From NCBI GenBank assembly GCA_003246505.1, contig QKAI01000484.1, positions 1 to 6,403 of the forward strand: a DNA stretch of 6,403 bases, in the 5' to 3' direction. The stretch's first letter is position 1; each line of letters opens with the position of its first letter. The position numbers and the translations under genes were made by a program. This DNA is from Spirochaetaceae bacterium. GTDB lineage: Bacteria > Spirochaetota > Spirochaetia > DSM-2461. Shown in pieces: positions 5,953 through 6,403 of this stretch. The notes under the pieces were generated by a model. The model had not been told where the DNA came from, searched no databases, and worked only from the letters and a program-made list of their open reading frames with translations.

Positions 5953-6403
5953 CTACTCGCTGTCGTAATTGATCAGGGTGGTCACGTCGATGCCCTTCAG
6001 CTTTTCCCTGTAACCCAGGAAGGGCAGACCGATCACGCCGAAGATATTCTCCACCCGGGCTCCCCCGTCCCGAAGGATGCGGGCGCTCGCCTCCAGGGTC
6101 CCCCCCGTGGCCAGCAGGTCGTCGATCAGAAGAATATTGCCCCCCTGGGGCACATCGGCCTGGTGCACTTCGATTTCCGCCTTGCCGTATTCCAGGGAGT
6201 AGGCCGCCTTGAGGGTGGTGCCGGGAAGTTTCCCCGCCTTGCGGATGAGGATCAGGGGGATGCCCATCCTCTCGGCGAAGGGGGCGGCGAAGATGAATCC
6301 CCGGGATTCCACGCCGGCCACGGCATCGATCCTTTTATCCCCGTACAGCTCCACCATCCTGTTGATACAGTAGGAGAAGGCCTCCGGATTGCCGATCACG
6401 CTG
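5953..6403 (-). CDS. apt: Adenine phosphoribosyltransferase (5' end cut by window edge)
   Basis: A cytoplasmic purine-salvage enzyme that converts adenine and PRPP to AMP and pyrophosphate. The last 149 or so codons are present (stop TAG 5955-5953); the frame stays open to the right edge, so about 25-35 N-terminal residues are missing compared with the usual 170-180. Counting from the valine codon at 6399, visible motifs are the VAGVESRGFIFAAPFA block (27-42), the flexible-loop segment IRKAGKLPG (52-60), and the PRPP-binding loop ILLIDDLLATGGT (89-101) with its paired Asp residues and TGGT end. All are standard for type I phosphoribosyltransferases of the Apt group. The GTG at 6399 is an internal valine (VIGNPEAF in the family's N-terminal third), not the start. 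It is convergent with the rightward operon, with only 36 nt between stops, and shows no functional link to it. Confidence 0.95.
   Translation of the reverse strand, partial: SVIGNPEAFSYCINRMVELYGDKRIDAVAGVESRGFIFAAPFAERMGIPLILIRKAGKLPGTTLKAAYSLEYGKAEIEVHQADVPQGGNILLIDDLLATGGTLEASARILRDGGARVENIFGVIGLPFLGYREKLKGIDVTTLINYDSE

Noticed and set aside
6397..6399. GTG 6399 as the start of apt
   Set aside because: It corresponds to an internal valine of the Apt family's N-terminal region. The frame is open through the window edge, so the gene is simply cut.

Overview
The window is GC-rich bacterial chromosome, densely coding, with short intergenic gaps and strong GGAGG-type ribosome binding sites. 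Two adjacent genes encode secreted, beta-strand-rich proteins that look like small outer-membrane barrels, so the host is probably a diderm (Gram-negative-type) bacterium. The gene mix and style would fit a free-living spirochaete, but that is an impression from memory and no sequence here proves it. I see no phage, insertion sequence, tRNA, rRNA or CRISPR array.

Left half (1-3666, minus strand): an operon for a heterodimeric ABC exporter. The promoter-proximal gene (1906-3666) has a non-catalytic Walker B (Asp-Asp) and a perfect LSGGQ signature. The second gene (96-1916) has the catalytic Asp-Glu and an altered signature (ISAGQ). Together they predict one consensus and one degenerate ATP site, as in TM287/288 and BmrCD. 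From memory, the two subunits most resemble E. coli MdlA and MdlB. A third gene starts inside the stop codon of the second (ATGA overlap) and leaves the window at position 1.

Centre (3667-3795): a divergent intergenic region. It holds a perfect TATAAT box for the rightward genes, a run of nine T just upstream of it, and an inverted repeat (CCGGTA/TACCGG) spanning the -10 box and the ribosome binding site. The leftward ABC operon has no visible ribosome binding site, and a -10-like TATTAT sits six bases from its ATG, so its first mRNA may be leaderless.

Right half (3796-5916, plus strand): a compact, probably co-transcribed set of four genes. They are two tandem, diverged paralogues of a secreted, probably outer-membrane beta-barrel protein, a cytoplasmic TPR protein, and a small uncharacterised protein whose start overlaps the TPR gene. 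I recognise no characterised system in this set, which makes it the part of the window most worth following up.

Right edge (5917-6403): a very AT-rich 27-bp palindrome with an overlapping 14-bp tandem repeat separates this operon from a convergent adenine phosphoribosyltransferase gene (apt), whose 5' end is cut by the window edge.
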